In this document: piece after piece, positions 34,674-43,385 of the stretch
Layout: the number at the start of each line of letters is the position of its first letter
How positions within the stretch are numbered: position 1 is the first letter of the stretch
From: JAHEJA01 sp965656445
GTDB lineage: Bacteria > Pseudomonadota > Alphaproteobacteria > Rhodobacterales > Rhodobacteraceae
Reading direction: 5' to 3'
Length of the DNA: 64,000 nucleotides
Assembly: GCA_965656445.1 (NCBI GenBank)
Contig: CBFHKO010000001.1
Coordinates: 310,001-374,000, forward strand
The notes under the pieces: model-generated
The model's database searches: none
Seen by the model: only the letters and a program-made list of their open reading frames with translations
Told to the model about the DNA's origin: nothing
Position numbers and translations under genes: made by a program

Positions 34674-34991
34674 TTAGAGCCCCAAGGCCTCTTGCGTTGC
34701 AGTGGTCCATCCAAGATGAAACGTGCCATCCTCACCCCGAATGAGCGTGCGCTTCATAAGCGATGGATGGGCTTTTAAAAGCATGATTGGGTCTTGCTCC
34801 CTCTCCACGTCATCTAAACCACGCCACGTTGTTGATTTCTTGTTAACCAAGGCATCTCCGAACTGGTCAAAGGCTTTTCGTAAAACACTCTCTTCAATTC
34901 CATCGACACGCACATCCAAAAATTCTGCGTTAGGCAGCGCTTTTTTGGCTTTTCGGCAGGTGTCACAGTTTTTCAAACCGTATATTTGCAC
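34674..34991 (-). CDS. ArsC/Spx/YffB-family thioredoxin-fold protein
   Basis: 105 residues. Thioredoxin fold with CDTC at Cys9-Cys12 (MQIYGLKNCDTCRKAKKALP), then EFLDVRVDGIEESVLRKAFDQFG, NKKSTTWRGL and AHPSLMKRTLI, the pattern of the ArsC-like YffB group. The arsenate-reductase arginine triad is not clearly complete, so arsenate reduction is doubtful; a glutathione- or thiol-dependent reductase role is more likely. No arsenic genes nearby. Confidence 0.85.
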   Translation of the reverse strand: MQIYGLKNCDTCRKAKKALPNAEFLDVRVDGIEESVLRKAFDQFGDALVNKKSTTWRGLDDVEREQDPIMLLKAHPSLMKRTLIRGEDGTFHLGWTTATQEALGL

Positions 34992-35182
34992 TTATTTCCC
35001 CTTTTCTCGGCTATTCTGGTTTTTTTTACATAGTTTCACTTGCTTTTTACAATGGCAGAGTAAATGTACTAACTGTGACTACAGAATTAATTACCTCCGC
35101 CTACGAATGTCGCCGGACTATTTAAGACTTAAGTGACATGGGCCTCACATTTTCGAGGCGATAAAGTAGAAGGAGACGCGGA

Positions 35183-35389
35183 ATGCCTACAGGTACCGTG
35201 AAATGGTTTAACACAACTAAAGGTTTCGGATTTATTGCACCAGACGATGGCGGAAAAGACGTGTTCGTACACATCTCTGCTGTTGAGCGTTCTGGCCTAA
35301 CTGGTCTAGCCGACAACCAAAAAGTTTCTTTCGAACTCCAAGATGGTCGTGATGGCCGTCAAATGGCGTCCGATCTAGAAGCGCTTTAA
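35183..35389 (+). CDS. cspA: Cold-shock domain protein
   Basis: 68 residues with the full nucleic-acid-binding motifs: RNP1 KGFGFI (13-18) and RNP2 DVFVH (26-30), starting MPTGTVKWFNTTKG. Acts as an RNA chaperone. AGAAGGAG precedes the ATG, and about 190 bp of non-coding sequence in front could include the long 5' leader typical of these genes. Its TAA overlaps the convergent metR stop in 35386-35389. Confidence 0.94.
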   Translation: MPTGTVKWFNTTKGFGFIAPDDGGKDVFVHISAVERSGLTGLADNQKVSFELQDGRDGRQMASDLEAL

Positions 35390-36297
35390 GCTGATTGCAG
35401 CTTTCGGGCCTCTTCCCCTGCAAGGCGGATGAGGTCCATCATAAAGGGTTTTTGTAAATCCTCATCTCGCGTGGCCGCAAATAGGCCCCGCTTGAGCCCT
35501 GCCTTGGTCAATGGACGCGTGACATAGTCGGAACTATATTTGACCTCACGCACAACCCAATCGGGCAAAACAGACACCCCCCTATTTGACGCAACAAGCA
35601 ACAAAATCACCGCCGTTAACTCGACTTGTCGGATTGAGGCAGGTTCAACTTTGGCTGGCGTCAGCAATTGGCTAAAGATATCCAATCGACTACGCTCAAC
35701 GGGATAGGTGATGAGCGTCTGTCCTCGAAAGTCCTCGGCCTCAATAAAGGGCTTATCCGCCAGTGGGTTATTTGCTGCCGCAACAAAGACAGGCGCATAA
35801 TCAAACAATGGCGAAAAGCTGACGCCTGCTAAATCCTCGGGGTCAGAGGACACCACCAAATCGACCTCTTCTTTTTGCAATGCTGGTAGCGCATCGAATG
35901 CAAGGCCTGGGCGAATATCTACATCGACATCTGGCCAATTCTTGCGGAATTTTTCCAACACGGGAAACAGCCATTCAAAACAGGCATGACATTCAATCGC
36001 GATATGAAGCCGTCCAGATTTTCCATCGCGCAAGCCATCAAATTCATCTTGCATGGCATCGATCTCAGGCAAGATTTTATTTGCAAGCTTTAGCAACCGC
36101 ATGCCAGCGGCAGAAAGCTTCATCGGCTTGGAGCGGCGCACGAACAATTCCACACCTGCTTGTTCCTCAAGCCCCTTAACCTGATGGCTCAGTGCCGATT
36201 GGGTTATGTTCAAAATATCAGCAGCCTTAGCAAGTCCCCCACTTTCATGGATTGCCTTAACCGTTCTAAGGTGTCGAAACTCAATATGCATTTTCAT
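35386..36297 (-). CDS. metR: LysR-type regulator MetR-like
   Basis: 303 residues. LysR helix-turn-helix at the N-terminus (IEFRHLRTVKAIHESGGLAKAADILNITQSALSHQVKGLEEQAG), followed by a two-lobed co-inducer domain. The sequences MHIEFRHLRT and ECHACFEWLFPVLEKFRKNWPDVDVDI are typical of MetR, which responds to homocysteine and controls metE, metF and metR. The divergent gene is metF and the spacer contains a perfect MetR box, which supports the name. A start three codons in (36291) is equally possible. Confidence 0.88.
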   Translation of the reverse strand: MKMHIEFRHLRTVKAIHESGGLAKAADILNITQSALSHQVKGLEEQAGVELFVRRSKPMKLSAAGMRLLKLANKILPEIDAMQDEFDGLRDGKSGRLHIAIECHACFEWLFPVLEKFRKNWPDVDVDIRPGLAFDALPALQKEEVDLVVSSDPEDLAGVSFSPLFDYAPVFVAAANNPLADKPFIEAEDFRGQTLITYPVERSRLDIFSQLLTPAKVEPASIRQVELTAVILLLVASNRGVSVLPDWVVREVKYSSDYVTRPLTKAGLKRGLFAATRDEDLQKPFMMDLIRLAGEEARKLQSA

Positions 36298-36325
36298 ATG
36301 AAACTAATAACCTTCTTTAGTATTA

Positions 36326-36338
36326 TGAATTTGATTCA
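36326..36338. promoter_or_regulatory. MetR binding box
   Basis: TGAATTTGATTCA fits the MetR consensus TGAA-N5-TTCA exactly. It sits between divergent metR and metF, ten bases before the metF ATG at 36348, so it may serve both genes. Confidence 0.75.
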
Positions 36339-36347
36339 GGATAACAG

Positions 36348-37253
36348 ATGCAACATAGTGAGATCAAGCAAGATTGGATTATACCTATGTCAGACCCACA
36401 AATTTCTTTTGAATTCTTTCCACCAAGCAACCTTGAAGGCTCTTTTCGTCTCTGGGATACCGTACAAACGCTCGCGCCGCTTGAGCCGCGGTTTGTCTCT
36501 GTGACGTATGGAGCGGGTGGCACGACCCGTGACCTTACGCGCGACGCTGTAAAAGCGATCCACTCATCAAGCGGCCTTACCGTCGCGGCGCATTTGACAT
36601 GTGTGAATGCCACGAAATCGGAAACTCTTGAGATTGCAGACGGCTTTGCCAAGGCTGGCGTGCGTGACATAGTTGCCCTAAGAGGCGATGCACCCAAAGG
36701 ATCAGATGGATTTCAACCCGTTGAGAATGGGTTTCAAAATTCTTGTGAGCTTATCCAAGCTTTGTCTGAAACTGGTGCATTCAACATTCGCGTTGGCGCT
36801 TATCCCGAACCGCACCCAGATGCGCAGGATATGGCGCAAAATATTGACTGGCTGAAACGCAAGATTGATGCTGGTGCAAGCGAGGCCCTCACACAATTCT
36901 TTTTCGAAGCTGAGACGTTTTTGAGATTTCGAGATGCTTGCGCAGCGGCTGGAATTGCGGCCCCAATCACCCCTGGCATCCTGCCGATTGAAAACTGGCA
37001 AGGGACAAAACGCTTTGCGGCACGGTGTGCAACAACAATCCCAGCCTGGGTCGATTACGCATTCGAAAAGGCCCAGCGCGACAACCGAAGCGACCTCCTC
37101 GCGACGGCGATATGTGCAGAGCTCTGTTCAGAGTTGCTTGATGAAGGGGTCGAGGCGTTGCATTTTTACACCCTCAATCGCCCTGAGTTGACACGGGATG
37201 TTTGTGCGGCCTTGGGGATCACGCTCAAACCGTCTTTGCGTAAGGTGGCATAG
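36348..37253 (+). CDS. metF: 5,10-methylenetetrahydrofolate reductase
   Basis: 301 residues. FAD enzyme reducing methylene-THF to methyl-THF for methionine synthesis. TIM-barrel motifs: ISFEFFPPSN, RFVSVTYGAGGTTRD, VAAHLTCVNATKSET, DIVALRGDAPKG, ALTQFFFEAETFLRFRDAC, and the end VEALHFYTLNRPELT. The ATG at 36348 has CAGGA ahead, but an ATG at 36387 (MSDPQISFEFFPP) would leave more room for a promoter next to the MetR box; both are possible. Regulation by divergent MetR is expected. Function secure. Confidence 0.94.
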   Translation: MQHSEIKQDWIIPMSDPQISFEFFPPSNLEGSFRLWDTVQTLAPLEPRFVSVTYGAGGTTRDLTRDAVKAIHSSSGLTVAAHLTCVNATKSETLEIADGFAKAGVRDIVALRGDAPKGSDGFQPVENGFQNSCELIQALSETGAFNIRVGAYPEPHPDAQDMAQNIDWLKRKIDAGASEALTQFFFEAETFLRFRDACAAAGIAAPITPGILPIENWQGTKRFAARCATTIPAWVDYAFEKAQRDNRSDLLATAICAELCSELLDEGVEALHFYTLNRPELTRDVCAALGITLKPSLRKVA

Positions 37254-37288
37254 CCCAGTCATAGGGGCCAATGAACGGCGTTATAGGT

Positions 37289-37972
37289 TTAATTATCCTT
37301 CACTGCGATGAAATCAGCCATGATAGTTAATCGATTGGGGTCATCAACAAAGATCATGCCCGCGATTTCATCGCCCGACTGCCCAAATAGGCTCGCCACA
37401 GCCGAGCTTTGCGTTTGATCGGATAGGTCTGTGTTGACCAAGTCGTCCCCATGAATAGCAATGTCGCCCCCACAAATATGGGTTCCGTCGCAGGCTGAAA
37501 AGCCAGACCATTTAATGAGGATATCGCTATCCGTCACATCATTTGAGGTTGGCCCAATTCCCATGGTGCCTTGAAATTGATTGAGGGTTATAGCGCTTTG
37601 AACGCCAAACTCAGCCGTAACGCGCCCTCGATCAAAATTATAAAACTGATCTCCGTCAATGATCGACGCATTCACCGCATCGCCGCTAAAGGATGCTATG
37701 ACAGGTAAACTCGCATCCTCTGGCGCGACGCCAATTAAATGACCATGCTGATCCATGACAACTTGTGCCCCATTCAAAGCCGTCTCAATAGTGGTCAAAT
37801 TTGAAAATACGACTTCTGATGTTTCTTCTAACGAGACAGAGGCGTAATTTGCTTGGGCGGCGCCAACGGTCTCAGGCGTCGGAATGGGATCAATTGGCCC
37901 CTGTTGTGACGTAATGTCTGAACCACCACAGGCTGATAGTCCAAAGGAAAGTGCAATAATCAAAATTCGCAT
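37289..37972 (-). CDS. Lipoprotein with TbpB-like beta-barrel features, coupled to the RTX protease gene
   Basis: 227 residues with a lipobox (MRILIIALSFGLSAC, Cys15), so membrane-anchored in the periplasm or on the outer membrane. The C-terminal stretch (about 120-227) is rich in beta strands and ends with VASLFGQSGDEIAGMIFVDD, which resembles the closing strands of transferrin-binding-protein-B-like barrels (pattern FYGPxAEExGGxF). Its ATG is one base after the stop of the protease gene, with GGAAG inside that gene's end, so translation is coupled. I infer a partner of the protease: anchor, chaperone or inhibitor. Family call is tentative. Confidence 0.6.
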   Translation of the reverse strand: MRILIIALSFGLSACGGSDITSQQGPIDPIPTPETVGAAQANYASVSLEETSEVVFSNLTTIETALNGAQVVMDQHGHLIGVAPEDASLPVIASFSGDAVNASIIDGDQFYNFDRGRVTAEFGVQSAITLNQFQGTMGIGPTSNDVTDSDILIKWSGFSACDGTHICGGDIAIHGDDLVNTDLSDQTQSSAVASLFGQSGDEIAGMIFVDDPNRLTIMADFIAVKDN

Positions 37973-37973
37973 A

Positions 37974-40900
37974 TTATGCTTCCAAAATAAAATTTTCGTC
38001 AGTGAGAGAGGCAAGGCTCACATCATAAAGCGTGATTTGCGTTCCCTGATCATCAAAAACGGCATGTCCATCGATCATGCTAAAGTTCGCTAAAACCTGT
38101 GACATTGACGCATAGCCAAACAACTCCAGTTCAAGCTTATCAACACTCACGTTAAAGTCCTGACCAACCGCAGCGTAAACATCATCTTGCTGCTCAAGCT
38201 TTGCTATGTGGTTCTGCCCCTGATTGGGCGCAAAGACAAAGACATCCGCATCCAACCCACCTTGCAGAAGGTCATCACCCTCACCTGCAATGAGACGATC
38301 ATCGCTCAGCCTGGATTGGCCGGTTATATCCCCAATGAGAACATCATTTCCCGAGCCGCCAACCAAGGTATCATCGCCAATACCGCCGGCCAGTGTGTCA
38401 TTGCCGGAACCACCGTCTAAAATATTATCACCTGTATAAGCATAAAGCTGATCTGAGCCGTCATCGCCGCGGAGCTGATCATCCCCCCAGCTGTCGATAA
38501 CGATGTCATCCCCCAGACCTGCAATAAGGGTATCATTCCCCTGCCCTCCAATGATTTGGTCAAACCCACGTCCCGTCAAGACGACATCGTCGCCTGCCCC
38601 CGAATCGATGTAATCATTGTGTTCAAACGCATCGGAAACATGGATGTAATTGTTGTCGTCAACGGACAAGCCTTGCCAATTTGAAAGGACATCATCAACC
38701 GATAAACCGTCGTCTGCGAAATGGCGCGTTTGAATGATATCACCATCGGAAAAGATTGTTAAGCTTTGGACAGTGCCTTTAATGTCAGAGGCAAGTTCAG
38801 CATCGTGTTTTTCAAAATCACCAACCAAATGGACAAGCAAATCCTGGCCAGTTGTCGTTTCAAAAAACCAAACATCTGTTCCCCCCAAAGTCTCAATGAG
38901 ACCATCAATCTTGCGTCCTGCGATATCCTGATCCATCCAAATGGATTTATCTTGATAATTGTAGAGTGCATTGCCCATAAACTCATCAAGGCTCGGAGGA
39001 TTTATATAGCCTGATCCATAGTTTACAGTGATAATTTGAACATCACTAGGAAGCGTATAGCCAACCAAGGGAACATAGACCCCCTCGAATTCATATTGCT
39101 CAGAGGCCTCAAAATTAACTTGGTAATTCATATCCGCCAGGGCCGCAATTGTGAGCTCGGATATGGGCATGTCGCCATTGCGTTCAGCAAACCCAGTCAT
39201 AAGCTCGCTGTCAAAGATATCCTCATCCCAATGGCTTCCTGCGGTTCCAGGGCCGTGGTCTTGCTCAATCGGGACGCCTGCCTCTTCTGTTCCTGTCCAA
39301 CTTGAATACACCTCAGTGGCCAAATCCCCGATAAAGAGGTCATTTTGCACAAGCCCCATTGAGCTCCAGATGAGGTTACTAATCCCAAGCACATGCCCCA
39401 TTTCGTGCTGAACAACAGACAAGAGGCGTCCATCGCGTTCTAGATCAGCAATATCCGCACTATCGAACCGCATGATACCAAGATAGGGCAGCTTGTTATC
39501 GCGCCATTGGGTGGCTCCCGCCTGCCCTAAAATCCCCGAAATCCCATCTATATCCGTGATTGAGACATCGATGCGGAGATCATCAATCCCGTTTATATCC
39601 GGTAGATCTCCGAGAATGATACCTTCCCAAAACTCGGCCGCTTGCTCAAAATAGGAGCGGAAGCTTTCGTCACCTGAGTAATTGATATCAATATCAAATT
39701 GACCATTCACAGACTGTGACGTGCTTGGATCCGTGGTTGGAGTAATATCCTCCACACGCAAAGTGTAGGTGCCTGTTCCGTCATATGCGCCTGAGTTGAT
39801 GTAATATGTACCGCTGATATCTGGACTAAATCGAAGTCGGGCATTTAGACCATTGCCGCCATCGTCGTTATTCGTGTGAACAATCATGTCACCAGAGGCG
39901 GTTTGGAGACCCGCGATAGAAGGATCCTCTAACGTCCCAAGACCACTATCGACCCCTTCAACGTCAATTTGATATTCACGGCCCGCAATGAGGTAAACGG
40001 CAACCAAATCTGAATCGTCTACGAACTCTATTTCGCCCTGATATGTTCCCCCAACGGAAACAACGGCTTCGGCAATAGGGCCATTGCCAGACGTTGTTGG
40101 GGGCGCTGTGAGGTCGTAAGCCGCCACATCAATTCGATAGTGTCCCGTTTGATCACCGTAAGCTGAGGCTGCGATAAAAACAGTTCCAGAATAATCGGCG
40201 GTAAAGGTGAGCTGGCTGTTTAAGCCATGCCCACTATCATCATCGCCCTCATGGAGGCGAAGCCCGTCATCAGAAAAAACGCCCTGCAGCACGGTATCAT
40301 TCAACCCGCCCCCGTCGAGCGCTGTTTGCGTAATGCGATAGCTTTGACCAGCATCTACAGTGATTGTGAAATGATCAACATCGTTGGCGAATTCTATGCG
40401 CCCCGTTTGGCCCCCCGCCTCATCAGATGTGAGCTCAATCGCACCGCCCTCTGACCACAGCCCCCAATCGTCAACCGCAACTCCAATATCTAACTGTTGT
40501 GATGTCAGCTTGTAGGTTCCTAAGGCGTCAGAAAATCCACCCGCGGCGAGGAAATAGGTCCCCGTTGTCTCTGCGGTAAAGGTCACGGCACTGTTCAATG
40601 AACCAACGACATCATCATTAGCGGTACCATCGATGAAGATACCCGCGCCCGAGAACAGGCCATGAATATAGGGGTCTGTTAATGTCCCATTTTGACTAGG
40701 CGCCCCCATCAGTTCAAACCGATACGTCGCACCAGCCGTCAAAGTAATTTTGAACCAATCAACATCCCCTTGTGTCTCTATCTCACCCTGAATGAATCCC
40801 CCAAGATCGAGGGACCCAGCCGTGTCAGGTGTATGTCCAATATCATCGCTTCGTGAATAATCCGTTGAAGCCTCTGAGACATTTACAACGACATGATAAC

Positions 40901-42695
40901 TTCCAACATGGTTTGAGAACCCGCTCGCAGAGATGAAATAATCGCCGCTTAAAAACGGTGAGAACACAAATGCGCTATCGAGGCCTGTGGCACCGTCATC
41001 AACGTTTGATCCCAACACAAAATCACCCGACGCATCATAGACACCTTCCAAAAACGGATCCTCTAGCGTGCCCATCTCGCTTGCAGCGCCGCAAATTTGT
41101 ATGTCGTAGGTTTCCCCAGCAACCAAGCTCACTTTGAACCAATCTTTGTCGCCCTGCGCCTCAATAATCCCTCGGGCCGGTCCACCAACGATGACGGTGC
41201 CCTCACTAAAAGCATCCTCCGAGAAATCATCCCCTGAATTTGCATCAAATAAGGTCTCAACATCAAAGCCAAGTTCATAGCCGGCACTTCCAGTCAGGTC
41301 ACTAGACACAGAGATGAAATAGTCGCCACTCGCTGTTGTATTAAATCCAAATCCACTCTCAGTGTTAAGCGAAACAACGTCACCAGCCGCATCGAAAAGG
41401 CCATCAATGATTACGTCAGAGTGTAGCGCGTGATCCGCCCCCATCAGGTGAAACGAATAACGATTGCCTGCCTCCAAAGATACGCGCACCCAATCTTGAT
41501 CACCTTGGAAATTAATATGCCCCTCAACAGGAAGGAACCGCGTGACCCGAGCGCTGGTCTGAATATCCGCAGAATAATCATCATCTACGCCGAGATCTTC
41601 AACATTTATGTCGTAATACCCAGTGTCATTCATGAACCCAGAGGCCGCGATAAAATATCGTCCACTCTCTGTTGCAACAAAGCTGGATTTACTCTGTGCT
41701 CCGTCGCTGTCATCATTATAGGTCCCCTCTATGAGGTCCCCAATGGATGTATAAATGCCGTGGATGACAGGATCGCTTAGGCTCCAATCGCCATTACCGT
41801 CACTTAGAACGACATCATAGCGATGACCGGCGCGGGTCTCTAACCCGATCCAATCAATATCTGTGGCGAAATCTATTCGACCTTGAAAAACTGTGCCTAC
41901 GTTTATCACACTTTGTGAGGTGCTATCCTCAGGTATAGCATCAGTCGTTTCACCATCTTCGACAGATAGGGAAACCGTATACGCCCCATAATGCGCGTCG
42001 GGCAATGAAATTTCAAATGTGTAGAGACCGCTTTCTAAAACTTCTAGCTCAAACGCATCATCGCCTAACTGAGTTTGCGTCACAACAGTGGTTAGATCGC
42101 CATCCCTGTCGCTCAGTCGAAGCTGAAGTGTTGATAAGCTAGGCCCATCAAGGGTGATAGCATGCCTTTGCCCGACGTCTAAATAGACATCAAAGTAATC
42201 AACATCCCCAACATAGGACAATTCACCCTCAACAGGTCGCCCCTCTGAGAGGTAGCCACGCTGAGAGGCGGTAAACTCATCCTGAACCGTTAAATCATTG
42301 ACCGTGACAGTATAGCCCCCGGCTACTGAGGCAAATCCACTTACTTCGATGAAATAATATCCATCATCATCTACTTGAAGGCCAAGCCGACTATTACGCC
42401 CCTCACCGCCATCGTCATCCGAGCTATTCAATAGAAGTTGACCAGTATCATCATACACACCGCGCAGGACTGTATCAGACAAAGCCAAGAGATCATTATG
42501 CGCCTCACCAAACAGATCAATTTGATACACACGTCCAGCTATCAAAAACGTAGAAATCCAATCGTAATCATATGGGAAATCAATCGCACCAAAATAACCC
42601 TGTCCCGTCAGAACGGAAGCAGTCGTTTCCATCCCATCCGAAACATCTTCTTCAGGGAAAGGAATATTGGTCGAATATGCTTGATCACTAGGCAT
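37974..42695 (-). CDS. Secreted RTX metalloprotease with eight PPC-like repeats
   Basis: 1573 residues from the ATG at 42695 (AGGAG ahead); a longer frame to 42830 has no support. Residues about 25-990 hold eight repeats of about 115 residues with the pattern D-x-D-W-x(3-5)-L-x-AG-x-x-Y ... G-x-Y-x-I-x-x-(S/A)-(G/A), the bacterial pre-peptidase C-terminal type. Then comes a metzincin domain: HEMGH with His1097, Glu1098 and His1101, a likely third ligand His1155 in SHWDED, and Met-turn ELMTG (Met1166), as in leishmanolysin-like M8 enzymes. RTX calcium-binding nonapeptides (GGQGNDTLIAG, GGSGNDTLAGG) run from about 1370 to 1490. No N-terminal signal peptide; type I secretion through a C-terminal signal is expected. 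Confidence 0.85.
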   Translation of the reverse strand: MPSDQAYSTNIPFPEEDVSDGMETTASVLTGQGYFGAIDFPYDYDWISTFLIAGRVYQIDLFGEAHNDLLALSDTVLRGVYDDTGQLLLNSSDDDGGEGRNSRLGLQVDDDGYYFIEVSGFASVAGGYTVTVNDLTVQDEFTASQRGYLSEGRPVEGELSYVGDVDYFDVYLDVGQRHAITLDGPSLSTLQLRLSDRDGDLTTVVTQTQLGDDAFELEVLESGLYTFEISLPDAHYGAYTVSLSVEDGETTDAIPEDSTSQSVINVGTVFQGRIDFATDIDWIGLETRAGHRYDVVLSDGNGDWSLSDPVIHGIYTSIGDLIEGTYNDDSDGAQSKSSFVATESGRYFIAASGFMNDTGYYDINVEDLGVDDDYSADIQTSARVTRFLPVEGHINFQGDQDWVRVSLEAGNRYSFHLMGADHALHSDVIIDGLFDAAGDVVSLNTESGFGFNTTASGDYFISVSSDLTGSAGYELGFDVETLFDANSGDDFSEDAFSEGTVIVGGPARGIIEAQGDKDWFKVSLVAGETYDIQICGAASEMGTLEDPFLEGVYDASGDFVLGSNVDDGATGLDSAFVFSPFLSGDYFISASGFSNHVGSYHVVVNVSEASTDYSRSDDIGHTPDTAGSLDLGGFIQGEIETQGDVDWFKITLTAGATYRFELMGAPSQNGTLTDPYIHGLFSGAGIFIDGTANDDVVGSLNSAVTFTAETTGTYFLAAGGFSDALGTYKLTSQQLDIGVAVDDWGLWSEGGAIELTSDEAGGQTGRIEFANDVDHFTITVDAGQSYRITQTALDGGGLNDTVLQGVFSDDGLRLHEGDDDSGHGLNSQLTFTADYSGTVFIAASAYGDQTGHYRIDVAAYDLTAPPTTSGNGPIAEAVVSVGGTYQGEIEFVDDSDLVAVYLIAGREYQIDVEGVDSGLGTLEDPSIAGLQTASGDMIVHTNNDDGGNGLNARLRFSPDISGTYYINSGAYDGTGTYTLRVEDITPTTDPSTSQSVNGQFDIDINYSGDESFRSYFEQAAEFWEGIILGDLPDINGIDDLRIDVSITDIDGISGILGQAGATQWRDNKLPYLGIMRFDSADIADLERDGRLLSVVQHEMGHVLGISNLIWSSMGLVQNDLFIGDLATEVYSSWTGTEEAGVPIEQDHGPGTAGSHWDEDIFDSELMTGFAERNGDMPISELTIAALADMNYQVNFEASEQYEFEGVYVPLVGYTLPSDVQIITVNYGSGYINPPSLDEFMGNALYNYQDKSIWMDQDIAGRKIDGLIETLGGTDVWFFETTTGQDLLVHLVGDFEKHDAELASDIKGTVQSLTIFSDGDIIQTRHFADDGLSVDDVLSNWQGLSVDDNNYIHVSDAFEHNDYIDSGAGDDVVLTGRGFDQIIGGQGNDTLIAGLGDDIVIDSWGDDQLRGDDGSDQLYAYTGDNILDGGSGNDTLAGGIGDDTLVGGSGNDVLIGDITGQSRLSDDRLIAGEGDDLLQGGLDADVFVFAPNQGQNHIAKLEQQDDVYAAVGQDFNVSVDKLELELFGYASMSQVLANFSMIDGHAVFDDQGTQITLYDVSLASLTDENFILEA

Positions 42696-42951
42696 TAATG
42701 AGCTCCTAAGCGTGCATATGTCTAGCCAAGACGCCGGGTCAATTCCCCCAGTCCTAAAGACCATAGGACGATACGAATGTTCCGCGAAAAATATACCAAA
42801 GGCGCAAAATTGAATTTGCAAAAATATCAAAAAGATACTTTACTGAGGGTACAGACAACGAGTCGAATTAATTAAAAATTTAGTTCTTTTCTTTGACTTC
42901 CCTAATTTCAACCCTAATTCATAAGTCATTAAAATAATAAGGCGACGCGGC

Positions 42952-43266
42952 ATGGACCTCTCAGGATTGAAAAAACTAGCGCAGTTGAAATCATTAACGA
43001 CTGATATTGAACGCTCTATCGGGCCTTATGACATGGGTGAAACAGAGCGCAGCATTTTGGCCGCAGCGGCGGATTGTGCAGATGATAACAACATCGTGCG
43101 AACCTCTGAAATCATGGAACATAAATGCGTCGCACATATTTCACGGCCAACGTTTTTTCGCGTGATCAAGAAACTGGTGAACGACGATTTTCTACTACAT
43201 GCCCCAGAGGAAAAAGCAGGCTATTATCAGCTAAAGGCGTCAAACAAAGCTACGGTTTCAGCTTAA
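42952..43266 (+). CDS. Winged-helix DNA-binding protein, unknown target
   Basis: 104 residues. A helical start (GLKKLAQLKSLTTDIERSIGPYDMGETERSILAAAADCADDN) leads to a winged helix: VRTSEIMEHKCVAHISRPTFFRVIKKLVNDDFLLHAPEEKAGYYQL, with the recognition helix SRPTFFRVIKKL. Similar small regulators are found in Rhodobacteraceae. Two cysteines are present (DCAD, HKCVAH). It lies 120 bp upstream of, and in line with, the sulfide dehydrogenase genes, with a palindrome between, so a regulatory link is possible but not shown. Confidence 0.7.
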   Translation: MDLSGLKKLAQLKSLTTDIERSIGPYDMGETERSILAAAADCADDNNIVRTSEIMEHKCVAHISRPTFFRVIKKLVNDDFLLHAPEEKAGYYQLKASNKATVSA

Positions 43267-43356
43267 TAGTCATCACTGCAGAAATCAGCTAGGATTTGAA
43301 ATCTGACGCGTAATAAAATTATAATTTAATAATTCATAAAATCGAATATCATAATA

Positions 43357-43372
43357 CCATTGTACACAATGG
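43357..43372. promoter_or_regulatory. Inverted repeat in front of the sulfide dehydrogenase genes
   Basis: CCATTGT and ACAATGG are exact inverted repeats separated by AC. The site overlaps the ribosome-binding region of the cytochrome gene (start 43386). It could be an operator or an RNA hairpin over the Shine-Dalgarno sequence. Confidence 0.45.
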
Positions 43373-43385
43373 GGAACTAAAAATC

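Noticed and set aside
34674..34991. True arsenate reductase of an ars operon
   Set aside because: No arsR, arsB or acr3 gene is adjacent and the sequence is closer to the YffB/Spx-like group.
37974..42695. Repeated DNA segments that could be read as a repeat array
   Set aside because: The repeats are about 345 bp coding units of PPC-like domains and short RTX nonapeptides inside one open reading frame, not a CRISPR array or mobile repeat.
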